Shown here in pieces: positions 1 through 9,020 of a stretch of DNA of 64,000 bases. The DNA is from UBA6055 sp965214085 (GTDB lineage: Bacteria > Chloroflexota > Anaerolineae > Aggregatilineales > Phototrophicaceae), in assembly GCA_965214085.1 (NCBI GenBank), contig OZ243937.1:1674001-1738000 (forward strand). Direction: 5' to 3'. The notes beneath the pieces are model-generated. The model ran no database searches. It was not told where the DNA came from and was given only the letters and a program-made list of their open reading frames with translations. Positions within the stretch are counted from its first letter, which is position 1. The number at the start of each line of letters is the position of its first letter. The position numbers and the translations under genes are program-made.

Positions 1-437
1 ACCAGCTCGAGTATATTGGCGACCGTTTCTTCTTCGGCGTGCACCGCGATGATTTTGCTGGGCGTCCAGGCGCGATAGTGCCGCTCGCGCATTGCGCTCG
101 TGTCGATAAGCAGGTCGCCCGTGGTCGAATTGTTGTAGATTTTCAAGCCGCATACCCGCCGCGCGATAGCTTCGTACTCGGCGGTGTTATCAGCTTGCGA
201 GGCGCCGAAGTACAGCCCCCAATCACAATGCGCGGCTCTGTCTATGCGCTGGGCTTTATCCAGCAGCAGCGCCTCGTTTACCGTGGACGGGGCGGTATTG
301 GGCATATCAAAAACGGCCCAATACCCGCCGGCGATGGCGGCTCTTGTTTCCGACGCAAAGGTCGCTTTATGAGTCCAGTCAAGATCACGCAGATGGGTAT
401 GGGGATCGATCATGCCGTTGATCTTGAGCAGCGGCAT
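1..437 (-). CDS. pyrC: Dihydroorotase, partial (3' end beyond the window)
   Basis: Catalyses the reversible cyclisation of N-carbamoyl-aspartate to dihydroorotate, the third step of de novo pyrimidine synthesis in the cytoplasm. Read on the minus strand, the protein starts MPLLKINGMIDPHTHLRD. The HTH pair after Asp is the metal-binding HxH of the amidohydrolase fold. Further on are FDMPNTAPST and GLKIYNNSTTGD, where the Lys fits the carbamylated metal-bridging lysine. About 145 N-terminal residues are present and the rest runs off the left edge. The start codon overlaps the pyrB stop (TGATG), so the two are translationally coupled and encode consecutive enzymes. Confidence comes from the motifs plus the pairing with pyrB. 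Confidence 0.9.
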   Translation of the reverse strand, partial: MPLLKINGMIDPHTHLRDLDWTHKATFASETRAAIAGGYWAVFDMPNTAPSTVNEALLLDKAQRIDRAAHCDWGLYFGASQADNTAEYEAIARRVCGLKIYNNSTTGDLLIDTSAMRERHYRAWTPSKIIAVHAEEETVANILEL

Positions 438-1522
438 CAGACATACACCCCGCGCAGAACCTTGACCAGCAGAGCCATGCGCACAAACATGCCGTTTTCC
501 ATTTGTTCGAAGTATATCGCGCGCTTGTCGAGGTCCATGATGTCGTGGTCTGCTCGTGTGCCCATCTCGTGCTTGCGCGGCAGGGGATGCAGCAAAATCG
601 CGTCAGGCTTGGTCTGCGCCAGCACTTGCGGCGTCATGACATAGCGGTCTTTGATGCGCTCGTAGGCTTCCAAATCGGCAAAGCGCTCTTCTTGCACGCG
701 CGTCCAATAGATGACATCCGTGTCAGCGATGAATTCTTTTAAGTCGTCGGTTTCGTATACCTTGATCCCGTGCGAGCGCACCAGTTCGGTGATATCGGCC
801 GGCATCCGCAGATTTTCGGGCGATACCAGGCAGAGCCGCACATCCGCAGCGTCGTAATAGGCGATGAGCTTGGCCAGGGAGTGCACCGTCCGCCCATGCA
901 GCAGATCGCCAACCAGCGTGATTGTCTTATTGTCCAGCGACTTCTTTTGATCAAAGACGGTGAAAATGTCCAGCAGCGCTTGCGTCGGGTGTTCGCCGAT
1001 GCCATCGCCGCCGCTAATGGCGACAGTTGGATTGTCAATGCGTTCGTTCAGCAGGTCGAGGTAATAGGCCGCTTCGTAAGATGAGCCAATTTCCGGATGC
1101 CGCAGCACCACCACATCGGCGTAACAGCCGGTCGCGCGGACGGTATCGGACAGATTTTCGCCTTTGTACATGGACGAGAAGCGCACGCCATTGCTGACGG
1201 CGATCACATCGCCACCCAGGCGGCGCATGGCCGATTGGAAAGACATATCGGTGCGTGTGCTGGCTTCGAAGAATAACGAGGCCATCACCTTGCCAGCGCA
1301 GAGTTCCGTCAGCCCGCGGTCGTGGCTGCGGATGCGTTTGCGGATGCTTGTGGCCGCGTCAAACAAAATGTCGAGGTCTTGCCGCCCGAATTGATCGACA
1401 GAGATGATGTGCTTGCCGACGAAATCGCCGGCGATGGCGGGCGGCTGATAGCTGAAAGCATGGTCGCTAACCGCAGAGGTGCTGAGAGTCGCTTCCGCCA
1501 ATGGATCCTCCCGTTGCTTCAT
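437..1522 (-). CDS. pyrB: Aspartate carbamoyltransferase catalytic subunit
   Basis: Condenses carbamoyl phosphate with aspartate, the committed step of pyrimidine synthesis. The 361-residue protein has the carbamoyl-phosphate loop FFEASTRTDMSF near residue 85, HPTQALLD near 178 and the substrate loop HPLPRKHEM near 313. It is about 40-50 residues longer than minimal PyrB chains. The excess lies at the N-terminus before GKHIISVDQFGR, so the true start could be further downstream; the ATG at 1522 has no clear ribosome binding site. No regulatory pyrI follows; pyrC overlaps its 3' end instead. Confidence 0.95.
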   Translation of the reverse strand: MKQREDPLAEATLSTSAVSDHAFSYQPPAIAGDFVGKHIISVDQFGRQDLDILFDAATSIRKRIRSHDRGLTELCAGKVMASLFFEASTRTDMSFQSAMRRLGGDVIAVSNGVRFSSMYKGENLSDTVRATGCYADVVVLRHPEIGSSYEAAYYLDLLNERIDNPTVAISGGDGIGEHPTQALLDIFTVFDQKKSLDNKTITLVGDLLHGRTVHSLAKLIAYYDAADVRLCLVSPENLRMPADITELVRSHGIKVYETDDLKEFIADTDVIYWTRVQEERFADLEAYERIKDRYVMTPQVLAQTKPDAILLHPLPRKHEMGTRADHDIMDLDKRAIYFEQMENGMFVRMALLVKVLRGVYV

Positions 1523-1640
1523 TCACACGCGGCAGTCTGCGCTGTGGCTCGACAGGCGCAATTGAATGCCTGGGCAGCGATAATCCGCCCACGCCGAACC
1601 TTGACAATGATAACAGACCTGCGCTTTTCTTGCCGCTCTG

Positions 1641-3344
1641 CTAGAACAATCCCACCACTTTGCCGTCTTCGTCGATATCGACATTCATTGCCGCTGGCGT
1701 CCGTCCCAAGCCGGGCATCGTGCGCACATCGCCGCAGAGCGGGTAGATGAAGCCGGCCCCGGCTGACGCGCGGATGTCCGTGATGCTAATGCGGAAGCCG
1801 TCCGGCGCGCCCTTGAGTTTGGGGTCGTCGCTGATGCTGAGGTGAGTCTTCGCCATGCAGATTGGCAGCGAGCGCAACCCCTGTTCCTCGTACTGGCGGA
1901 TCTTGCGGCTGGCGATCGGCGCGTAATCGACGCCGTCGGCGCGATAGATTTCGCTGGCGATCGTCTCAATTTTGTCTTTGATGGACATGTCGTCAGGGTA
2001 GAGCAGGCGGAACTCGTTGGGCATATCGCAGGCGGTCACAATCATCTCGGCCAGCTCCACCGCGCCTGCGCCGCCTTCGGCCCAATGCCGCGCGACAGCT
2101 ACGCCGGTAGCGCCGGCCGCCAGCGCGATCTCCCGCACGGCTTGAATCTCTGCATCGGCGTCATCGGCGAAGACATTAATCGCCACCACCGGGTTAACGC
2201 CGAACTTCTTGAGATTCTCCAGGTGACGCACCATGTTGACGGCGCCGGCTTCGACATCGGGCACATTCTCTTCTTTCAGGCCCGGGTCGATCAGCTTGCC
2301 CGGGATGATGCGGTACTTGCCGGTATGCGCTTTGAGCGCGCGGATGGTCGTCACCAGAACAACAGCGTTGGGTTTGAGCCCGCTGATGCGCGACTTGATA
2401 TTGAAGAATTTCTCGGCGCCGATGTCCGCCCCAAATCCCGACTCCGTCACCACATAGTCGCCGCATTTCATGGCGATCATGTCGGCGATGATGGAGGAGT
2501 TGCCGTGGGCGATATTGGCGAAGGGACCGGCGTGCACCAGTGCCGGCGTATTTTCCAGCGACTGCATCAGATTCGGCTTGATCGCGTCTTTCATTAAGAC
2601 AGTCGCCGCGCCGGCCGCGCGTATGTCCTCGGCCGTGACCGGATTCTTGCTCTTGTCGTATGCGACCACCATCTTGCCGATTCGCTGGCGCATATCTTGT
2701 AGCGAGGTCGTCAGCGCCAGGATGGCCATGATTTCCGAAGCGACCGTGATATCGTAGCCGCTTTGGCGCGGGACGCCGTCGAAGCGTTTGCCTAAGCCCA
2801 CGATGACATGGCGCAGGGCGCGGTCATTCAAATCGACCACGCGGCGCCAGGGGATGTTGTGGATGTCGATGTCCAGCGCGTTGCCGTGGTAGACTTGCGC
2901 GTCCAGCATCGCCGCGATTAGATTATGCGCGGCGCTGATGGCGTGGATGTCGCCCGTGAGGTGCAGATTGAAGTTCTCCATGGGCACAATCTGGCTGTAG
3001 CCTCCGCCAGCGGCGCCGCCTTTGATGCCGAAGGTGGGCCCCTGTGACGGCTGCCTGACGGTGATAATGGCTTTCTTGCCGATGTGCTTCATCGCCTGGC
3101 CGATGCCGACGGTGGTGGTGGATTTGCCTTCGCCCAGCGGCGTGGGCGTAATGGCGGTTACGTCTACGTATTTGGCATCCGGCCGCGACTTCAGCCGGTC
3201 GAGGACTTCAAGCTTGACTTTGGCCACGTATTTGCCATAGTGTTCCAGGTCTCTGTCCGGATCCAGGCTCATTTGCTCGGCGATTTGATTGATGTGAACG
3301 AGCTTTGCCTGCTGTGCGATGGAAAGGTCCGACGGCATGTCCAT
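1641..3344 (-). CDS. fhs: Formate-tetrahydrofolate ligase
   Basis: ATP-dependent ligation of formate to tetrahydrofolate, giving 10-formyl-THF for purine and fMet-tRNA synthesis, or as an entry into one-carbon and Wood-Ljungdahl-type metabolism. The P-loop TPTPLGEGKSTTTVG lies near residue 70 and the length (~567 aa) is normal for the family. I place the start at the ATG at 3344: an AAGG lies 9 nt upstream, whereas the in-frame TTG at 3353 directly abuts that AAGG and could not use it. It stands alone between pyrB (118-bp gap) and a repeat-rich intergenic region; no other Wood-Ljungdahl gene is in the window. Confidence 0.95.
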   Translation of the reverse strand: MDMPSDLSIAQQAKLVHINQIAEQMSLDPDRDLEHYGKYVAKVKLEVLDRLKSRPDAKYVDVTAITPTPLGEGKSTTTVGIGQAMKHIGKKAIITVRQPSQGPTFGIKGGAAGGGYSQIVPMENFNLHLTGDIHAISAAHNLIAAMLDAQVYHGNALDIDIHNIPWRRVVDLNDRALRHVIVGLGKRFDGVPRQSGYDITVASEIMAILALTTSLQDMRQRIGKMVVAYDKSKNPVTAEDIRAAGAATVLMKDAIKPNLMQSLENTPALVHAGPFANIAHGNSSIIADMIAMKCGDYVVTESGFGADIGAEKFFNIKSRISGLKPNAVVLVTTIRALKAHTGKYRIIPGKLIDPGLKEENVPDVEAGAVNMVRHLENLKKFGVNPVVAINVFADDADAEIQAVREIALAAGATGVAVARHWAEGGAGAVELAEMIVTACDMPNEFRLLYPDDMSIKDKIETIASEIYRADGVDYAPIASRKIRQYEEQGLRSLPICMAKTHLSISDDPKLKGAPDGFRISITDIRASAGAGFIYPLCGDVRTMPGLGRTPAAMNVDIDEDGKVVGLF

Positions 3345-3504
3345 GAGCTTCAACCTTGTTACTCGCTTACGAAGTCGCAGGCCGCAGCGGGGAGCAGTTT
3401 ACGAATGGCGGCTTTGCCCGGCTAGGCGACGCCAACAGGAGAGTCCGCGGCGACTGCATTCATTTTGATTCTATCATGCCGCGGCCCGAATGTCGGCAAA
3501 TACC

Positions 3505-3790
3505 AGGAAAGATTGCAGGGCAATCGCATCAAAATATTTTTCACCACAGAGGCAAAGAAGTAAAACCATGAAAGTCATGCGAAGAAGCGCGCCGTGTAGG
3601 GACGACCAATCTGGTCGCCCGCTTCCGCTGCGACTCGAGGATTCGGGCGACATGGTATGTCGCCCCTACATATGGTTGCTTTGGCAAAATTCGCAGGACT
3701 AACTTGGTACTACTGAGAACACAGAGTTTAAGTTAGTTCAAGGCAGCCCCCTCTAGAATCGACCTGCAAAATTGCCCTAGGAAAGATTGC
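3505..3790. mobile_element. MITE-like family A element with perfect 12-bp direct repeats
   Basis: The element body is 3517-3778. The left end is agggcaatcgcatcaa; the right end is a decayed copy of its complement (tgcaaaattgccct). It is flanked on both sides by the identical 12-mer AGGAAAGATTGC (3505-3516 and 3779-3790), read as a target-site duplication. Inside is a TGTAGGG...CCCCTACA palindromic module (3595-3670) and remnants of the 'accacagagg' and 'gaacacagag' arms. No transposase is encoded. The right direct repeat lies just before the MFS gene and contains a TTG that could be mistaken for its start. Confidence 0.7.
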
Positions 3791-3840
3791 CAAATGTCAA
3801 ACAGACTGAATGCCTCAGGAATTGTCATTCGGCGTCACGC

Positions 3841-5127
3841 ATGACCGCGCGAGCGCAGATGCATAGCCGGCTGATTTCCGCCAGCCCGGTATATTACGGC
3901 TGGGTCATTTGGTTGGTCGCGCTAATCGGCATGTTGTGCAGCTTCCCCGGCCAGAGCTTTTCGGTCTCTCTCTTCATGGACTTCTTCATCGAAGATTTCA
4001 GGCTGGATCGCACGGCAATCAGCAGTTTGTACGGCGCGGGTACTTTTGCCGCCTCGCTGGTTCTGACATGGGTCGGCCGCCAGATCGACATTTGGGGCAA
4101 TCGGCGCGTGGGCGTTGCCGTTGGCGCCATATTCGGCCTTGTGCTGCTGCTCTGCTCTTTGATAAACGGGCCCATCATGCTGTTTTTCGCTTTCGCCGGC
4201 ATGCGCGGCTTGGGTCAAGGTTCGCTGCCGCTGGTGAGCACCACCGCCGTCTCCAACTGGTTTCGTTATCGGCGCGGCCGCATGTTGTCGCTTCTGGCGC
4301 TGTCATTCGCGCTGTTCCAGGGCATCTATGTTAATGTCATACGCGTACTGCTGGAGACGATGGACTGGCGGCAGGCCTTCATCGTGCTGGGCGCTGCTGT
4401 GGCGCTGCTGGCTGTGCCGGCTTTCGCTTTTCTCATGCGGAACCGGCCCGAGCATTACGGACTGACGCCGGATAAGGCCGCGCAAGCTGAGGGCGGCAAA
4501 GAGGCGGTGGACGCTGACGCCGAAGACAATTGGACGCTGGCGGAAGCGCTGCGCACGCCGATTCTCTGGGTATTCATCGTCGCGCGTATGCTGCCGTCAG
4601 CCTGGGGCACCGGCTTGATACTGCACCAGGTATCGATATTCGCTGATCTAAATTACAGCGTACAGGCGGCGACGGAGACATTCGCCCTCATTTCGATCTT
4701 CACCGCGGGCGCGGCATTGCTAGCCGGCTACCTCATTGATCGTATCAAACCCTCCTACGTGGCGGCGCTGCAAATGCTGGCTTTGCTGGCTGCGTCTCTG
4801 CTGGCGATGACTATGCGCGAAACCTGGCTCTTGATTATGTACGCTTTGGCTTTTGGGCTGGGCATGGGCATCGGCTACGTCTTTGATGGCGCCGTCTGGC
4901 CCAATTTATTCGGGCGGCAATTTCAAGGCGAAATCCGCGGCTTCGTCTACACAGCCAGCGTCATCGGCAGCGCCATCGGCCCGGCCATATTCGGCATCAG
5001 CTATGACTATGCCGGCGGCTACGACCTGGCGTTATGGATGGGGGCTGGCTTGTGCCTGGTTGTGCTGCTGCTGGCTTTGGCTGTGCCCAGCCCCAAGCGT
5101 CGTCGAAAACTTGGCGCAGTTGGCTGA
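3841..5127 (+). CDS. MFS transporter
   Basis: Major facilitator superfamily permease with about 12 predicted membrane helices; it moves a small solute across the inner membrane, substrate unknown. After a short N-terminus, PVYYGWVIWLVALIGML opens helix 1. The loop between helices 2 and 3 carries GRQIDIWGNRRVG, matching the MFS loop motif GxxxDrxGrR. A hydrophilic linker (PDKAAQAEGGKEAVDADAEDN) separates the two six-helix halves. The pattern resembles the NarK/oxalate-formate antiporter-like subfamily. I prefer the ATG at 3841; an in-frame TTG at 3787 lies in the direct repeat of the upstream element and would add 18 unlikely residues. Confidence 0.85.
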   Translation: MTARAQMHSRLISASPVYYGWVIWLVALIGMLCSFPGQSFSVSLFMDFFIEDFRLDRTAISSLYGAGTFAASLVLTWVGRQIDIWGNRRVGVAVGAIFGLVLLLCSLINGPIMLFFAFAGMRGLGQGSLPLVSTTAVSNWFRYRRGRMLSLLALSFALFQGIYVNVIRVLLETMDWRQAFIVLGAAVALLAVPAFAFLMRNRPEHYGLTPDKAAQAEGGKEAVDADAEDNWTLAEALRTPILWVFIVARMLPSAWGTGLILHQVSIFADLNYSVQAATETFALISIFTAGAALLAGYLIDRIKPSYVAALQMLALLAASLLAMTMRETWLLIMYALAFGLGMGIGYVFDGAVWPNLFGRQFQGEIRGFVYTASVIGSAIGPAIFGISYDYAGGYDLALWMGAGLCLVVLLLALAVPSPKRRRKLGAVG

Positions 5128-5162
5128 ATCCGGAGCCGCGCCTTGAACCGCCTGCTAATCGG

Positions 5163-7355
5163 CTAGTCGTCGCGCTTGAGAATGAGCGCGCCGAGCGGCG
5201 GCAGGCGCAATCTGATGCTGTAGGGCAAGCCGTGGCTGGCGACATCCTGGCTGTCAACGCCGCCCAGGTTGCCGATGTTGCCGCCGCCATAAGCCGCGGC
5301 ATCGCTGTTCAGCGCCTCGCGATAGAAACCGGGCGCCGGCACGCCGATACGATACTCATCCCGCGCCACCGGCGTGCAGTTGAGCGCGATGATTAGGAAG
5401 TCGTCCCGGTCTGCGGCATAGCGGATGTAGCTGTAGACGCTTTGGTCGGCGTCGTTCGCCTCGATCCAGCGGAAGCCCTCTGCTTCAAAGTCGAGTTGCC
5501 AGAGCGCGGGCTGCTCGCGGTAGAAGTGATTCAGATCGCGCACCCAAGCCCGCATCCCTGCGTGTTTTTCGTAGTCCAGCAGATGCCAGTCCAGGCTGCG
5601 CTCCTCGCTCCATTCGCTGAATTGCGCGATCTCGCTGCCCATGAAGTTGAGTATCTTGCCGACCTGCGTGTACTGGTAGCCGAATAGCAGGCGCAGGCTG
5701 GCGAATTGCTGCCAGTAGTCGCCGGGCATTTTGCCGATAAGCGAGCCTTTCATGTGCACAACTTCGTCATGCGAGAGCGGCAGCACAAAGTTTTCGCTGG
5801 AGGCGTAGTGGCTGGCAAAGGTGATCTGGTGATGGTGGAAGCGGCGGTGCACCGGGTCCAGCTGCATATATTTGAGCGTATCGTGCATCCAGCCCATGTT
5901 CCACTTCAGCGTAAAGCCTAAGCCGCCTACATAGGTAGGATGCGAGACCATCGCCCATGAGGTCGACTCTTCCGCGATCGTGACGGCGCCCGGCGCCTCG
6001 GCATGCGCCAACTCGTTGAATTCGCGCAGGAATGCCAGCGCGCCCAGGTTTTCGTGGCTGCCGTATTCGTTGGGAATCCAGTCGCTGTTCTCGCGGGAAA
6101 AGTTGAGATATATCATCGACGAAACGGCGTCCACGCGCAGGCCGTCGATATGGTAGCGCTTCAGCCAGAACAGGGCGTTGGCCAGCAAGAAGTTGCGCAC
6201 TTCGTTGCGGGCGTAATTGAAGATCATCGTGCCCCAGTCGGGATGTTCTCCTTGACGCGGATCTTCGTGGCTGTACAAGTGCGTGCCATCGAAGTAGTTC
6301 AAGCCGTGCCCGTCTTTGGGGAAGTGCGCCGGCACCCAATCCAGGATCACGGCGATATTGCTTTGATGACAGCGGTCAATCAAAACCATGAAGTCTTCCG
6401 GCGTACCAAAGCGACTTGTCGGCGCAAAATAGCCGGTAACCTGATACCCCCAGGAAGCGTCCAAAGGGTGCTCAGCAACCGGCAGCAATTCCAGGTGGGT
6501 ATAGCCCATATCTGCCAGGTACGCCGGCAGCTCTTCGGCCAATTCGAGGTAAGTCAGATAGTCGCCAGCCTCGTTGCGCTTCCAGGACCCCAAATGCAAT
6601 TCGTATATGTTCATTGGCTGCCGCAAGGGATCGCTCGCCGCCCGCGCCTTCATCCACTCGCCGTCGCTCCATTGGTAGCCGTCCAGGTCGTAGACGATTG
6701 ACGCCGTGTGCGGACGCAGTTCGTGGTAGAAACCGTAAGGGTCGGACTTAGCGGCCGAGTAGCCCTGATTATGCGAGCGAACTTCGTACTTGTAGCGGGC
6801 GCCGGCCTCGAGGCCCGGCACGAAGATTTCCCAGATACCCGAGCCGTTTTGATTTTCCATCGCATGTGTACGCGGGTCCCAGCGGTTGAAGTCGCCGATG
6901 AGCGCGACCCGGTAGCAGTTCGGCGCCCAAACGGCGAAATTCACGCCCGTCACGCCATCTACTGTACGTATGTGAGCGCCCTGCTTTTGGTAGATTTCGT
7001 GATGCTCGCCTTGGCTGAACAGGTAAACATCGTAGTCCGTCAGCAGCGGCGGGTAGCAGTAGGGATCGCCGAAAACTTCAGGCTGCTCGGCGTCGGCGCC
7101 GGCTTCGAAATGATACGCCGCGTTGGCCCAGCTCGCGTCGAGTTCCGCGGCAAACAGGCCGTCCTTATGCAGCCTGTCCATCTGCGCGCGCTCCCCAGAA
7201 TCGCTGTTGACGACTGCGACGTCTGCCGCCCAGGGCTGGAAGGTTCGGATGGATACGGCATCACCCAACTGACGCCGGCCCAATATCGTGGACGGCGCGC
7301 CGATTTCGCCCCTGACCAAAGCGTCAATCGCGTCTGGATGTATCGGTTCTGGCAT
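5163..7355 (-). CDS. glgB: 1,4-alpha-glucan branching enzyme (GH13)
   Basis: Introduces alpha-1,6 branches into glycogen. The 730 residues cover an N-terminal CBM48-type region (VWAPNCYRVALIGDFNRWD near 140), a catalytic (beta/alpha)8 barrel and a C-terminal beta domain. GH13 motifs are present: DWVPAHFP near 343, GLRVDAVSSM near 410 (nucleophile Asp), EEST near 464 (acid/base Glu) and LSHDEVVH near 532 (third Asp). GAGGA sits just upstream of the ATG at 7355. It stands alone, without glgA, glgC or glgP nearby, and ends 35 bp from the convergent MFS gene. Confidence 0.95.
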   Translation of the reverse strand: MPEPIHPDAIDALVRGEIGAPSTILGRRQLGDAVSIRTFQPWAADVAVVNSDSGERAQMDRLHKDGLFAAELDASWANAAYHFEAGADAEQPEVFGDPYCYPPLLTDYDVYLFSQGEHHEIYQKQGAHIRTVDGVTGVNFAVWAPNCYRVALIGDFNRWDPRTHAMENQNGSGIWEIFVPGLEAGARYKYEVRSHNQGYSAAKSDPYGFYHELRPHTASIVYDLDGYQWSDGEWMKARAASDPLRQPMNIYELHLGSWKRNEAGDYLTYLELAEELPAYLADMGYTHLELLPVAEHPLDASWGYQVTGYFAPTSRFGTPEDFMVLIDRCHQSNIAVILDWVPAHFPKDGHGLNYFDGTHLYSHEDPRQGEHPDWGTMIFNYARNEVRNFLLANALFWLKRYHIDGLRVDAVSSMIYLNFSRENSDWIPNEYGSHENLGALAFLREFNELAHAEAPGAVTIAEESTSWAMVSHPTYVGGLGFTLKWNMGWMHDTLKYMQLDPVHRRFHHHQITFASHYASSENFVLPLSHDEVVHMKGSLIGKMPGDYWQQFASLRLLFGYQYTQVGKILNFMGSEIAQFSEWSEERSLDWHLLDYEKHAGMRAWVRDLNHFYREQPALWQLDFEAEGFRWIEANDADQSVYSYIRYAADRDDFLIIALNCTPVARDEYRIGVPAPGFYREALNSDAAAYGGGNIGNLGGVDSQDVASHGLPYSIRLRLPPLGALILKRDD

Positions 7356-7437
7356 GAATTGTCCTCGTATGCCCCCGCAGCGCAGTCGCGGTATTATAGC
7401 TGTTTTCGCCCGAAATCGAAGTCCGCCCGTTTGTGGT

Positions 7438-7679
7438 GGGGCAATCGCTTCAGAACCATTGCGTGTCGTTCGCTACGAAAAATTACAAAATGTAGGGGCG
7501 ACATACCATGTCGCCCGTGAAATATGACCTTCAATTTGTGGGCGATTGACCCGCAGTGTCTACGCGCGGCACAGAATCGCCCCTACAATTTCCAGATTGA
7601 TGTGACAATCGCCAAGTAAAGATAGGAAACTCTGTGCCCTCTGTGTTCTCTGTGGTTAATATTTTTTATGCGATTGCCC
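7438..7679. mobile_element. MITE-like family A element upstream of dinB
   Basis: Inverted ends gggcaatcgcttca on the left and its counterpart tatgcgattgccc on the right enclose 242 bp. The centre carries a complete TGTAGGGGCGAC...TCGCCCCTACA module at 7491-7587. The inner right side has the 'tctgtgccctctgtgttctctgtggtt' arm typical of the family. The flanks TTTGTGGTGG and TTTGCGGCGG match at 8 of 10 positions, consistent with an old target duplication. It fills most of the 436-bp glgB-dinB gap. A short open frame across it (NINHREHRGHR-type) is a translated repeat, not a gene. Confidence 0.6.
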
Positions 7680-7724
7680 TGCCATTTGCGGCGGGTTGCT
7701 TGAAAGTGTCGGCAAACTATGTTA

Positions 7725-7746
7725 CTGTAGAAAATATATTCTATAG
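7725..7746. promoter_or_regulatory. Palindromic operator-like site upstream of dinB
   Basis: A 22-bp near-palindrome CTGTAGAAAATATATTCTATAG with perfect TAGAA/TTCTA arms around AATATA lies 45 bp before the dinB ATG. Its position fits a repressor site over the promoter. Because DNA polymerase IV genes are usually SOS-controlled, a LexA-type box is one reading. The sequence does not match the Bacillus or E. coli LexA consensus, and no other copy was seen by eye upstream of uvrB. Confidence 0.35.
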
Positions 7747-7791
7747 TCGCATACTTGTGACCTGTCGCTATTGGTTGCGGCAAAGACAATC

Positions 7792-9003
7792 ATGCAGGCG
7801 AAGACTCGTAAAATACTTCATCTGGATTTGGACGCCTTCTTCTGCGCGGTTGAGGAGCAACTGAATCCTGAGCTGCGCGGCAAAGCGATAGCAGTTGGCG
7901 GCAAGCCTGACGAGCGGGGCGTCGTATCGTCAGCATCGTATCCGGCTCGCAAGTACGGCGTTCGTTCGGCCATGCCAACCGCCCAGGCGCTTCGTTTGTG
8001 CCCGCATCTTATCGTGGTTGGCCAAACGCGCGGCGCCTATTCGGAGCGGTCCCGGGCGGTCATGGCGATCCTGCGCGATACAGCGCCATTCGTCGAGCCG
8101 CTCTCGATCGACGAAGCCTTCCTCGATGTGACGATTCTGCCCGCTCCCATCGAGACCATCGCGCGAGATTTGCAGCTGCGCGTCAACCGGGAACTTGATT
8201 TGCCCTGTTCGCTGGGCGGCGCGACCAACAAGCTGGTTGCCAAAACGGCTAACACCATCGGCAAGGCGAGCCAGCCAAAGGACAAACCGCCCAACACCAT
8301 TACCATTGTTCCCGCGGGTGAAGAGGCGGCTTTTTTGGCGCCGTTGCCCTTGCGGCAGCTATGGGGTGTGGGGCCGAAGAACGCCGAAGCGCTGAGCAAG
8401 CTAGGGCTGACGACGATCGGCGATGTGGCGAATTGGACGGAAGCAGCGCTGACGCGGCGCTTGGGCAAACTGGGCGGCGATATCTGGCGGCGCGCGCAGG
8501 GCATAGACCACCGGCCGGTGCGATCCGAGCGTCAGACGAAATCGATCAGTAAGGAAGTAACATTCGCCAAAGATCTTGCGGACGAAGCCGAACTCAAGCT
8601 GACCCTGCGCCGGCTGTCAGACGGTGTTGGGCGGCAGGCGCGCAAAGCCGGATTAGCCGGCACAACAGTCAAGATAAAGCTGCGCTGGACCGATTTCTCC
8701 ACCCTGAGCCGACAGACGACGCTCGACCAGCCGACGGATTTGGACGGCGAGATTTATGCAAATGCGCGCGACCTGTTCGACCAGTCCTGGAAGCGAGGCA
8801 GACCAGTCAGGCTGCTGGGTGTGGGGCTCAGCGGCTTTGGGCAGACAGCGCGGCAGCTTGGCTTGTGGCTGGATAGCGCCAACGAAAAACACGAAGAAGA
8901 ATTGCTGGGCGCGCTGGATCGGCTGCGAGACAAATACGGTGAGAAAATGATTCGCCGCGCCAGTGACCTGCATCATCATCCGCATGAGGACAATAAACGC
9001 TGA
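7792..9003 (+). CDS. dinB: DNA polymerase IV (Y-family translesion polymerase)
   Basis: Error-prone polymerase that copies past lesions. The protein opens with RKILHLDLDAFFCAVEE, where the first acidic metal ligands sit. YSERSRAVMAIL and PLSIDEAFLDVT near residues 85-110 carry the SIDE-type catalytic acids. Then follow the HhH thumb (LWGVGPKNAEALSKLGL) and the little-finger domain. There is no obvious C-terminal beta-clamp motif of the QLxLF type; the C-terminus ends in a His-rich DLHHHPHEDN. I start at the ATG at 7792; an in-frame TTG at 7771 is less likely because the family begins a few residues before the HxDxDAFF segment. Confidence 0.93.
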   Translation: MQAKTRKILHLDLDAFFCAVEEQLNPELRGKAIAVGGKPDERGVVSSASYPARKYGVRSAMPTAQALRLCPHLIVVGQTRGAYSERSRAVMAILRDTAPFVEPLSIDEAFLDVTILPAPIETIARDLQLRVNRELDLPCSLGGATNKLVAKTANTIGKASQPKDKPPNTITIVPAGEEAAFLAPLPLRQLWGVGPKNAEALSKLGLTTIGDVANWTEAALTRRLGKLGGDIWRRAQGIDHRPVRSERQTKSISKEVTFAKDLADEAELKLTLRRLSDGVGRQARKAGLAGTTVKIKLRWTDFSTLSRQTTLDQPTDLDGEIYANARDLFDQSWKRGRPVRLLGVGLSGFGQTARQLGLWLDSANEKHEEELLGALDRLRDKYGEKMIRRASDLHHHPHEDNKR

Positions 9004-9020
9004 ACATAATCCTCAGCAGC

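Noticed and set aside
7583..7789. Short frame translating to NINHREHRGHR-type peptide
   Set aside because: It is a translated part of a family A repeat ('accacagagaacacagag'), the same type of spurious peptide seen at other repeat copies.
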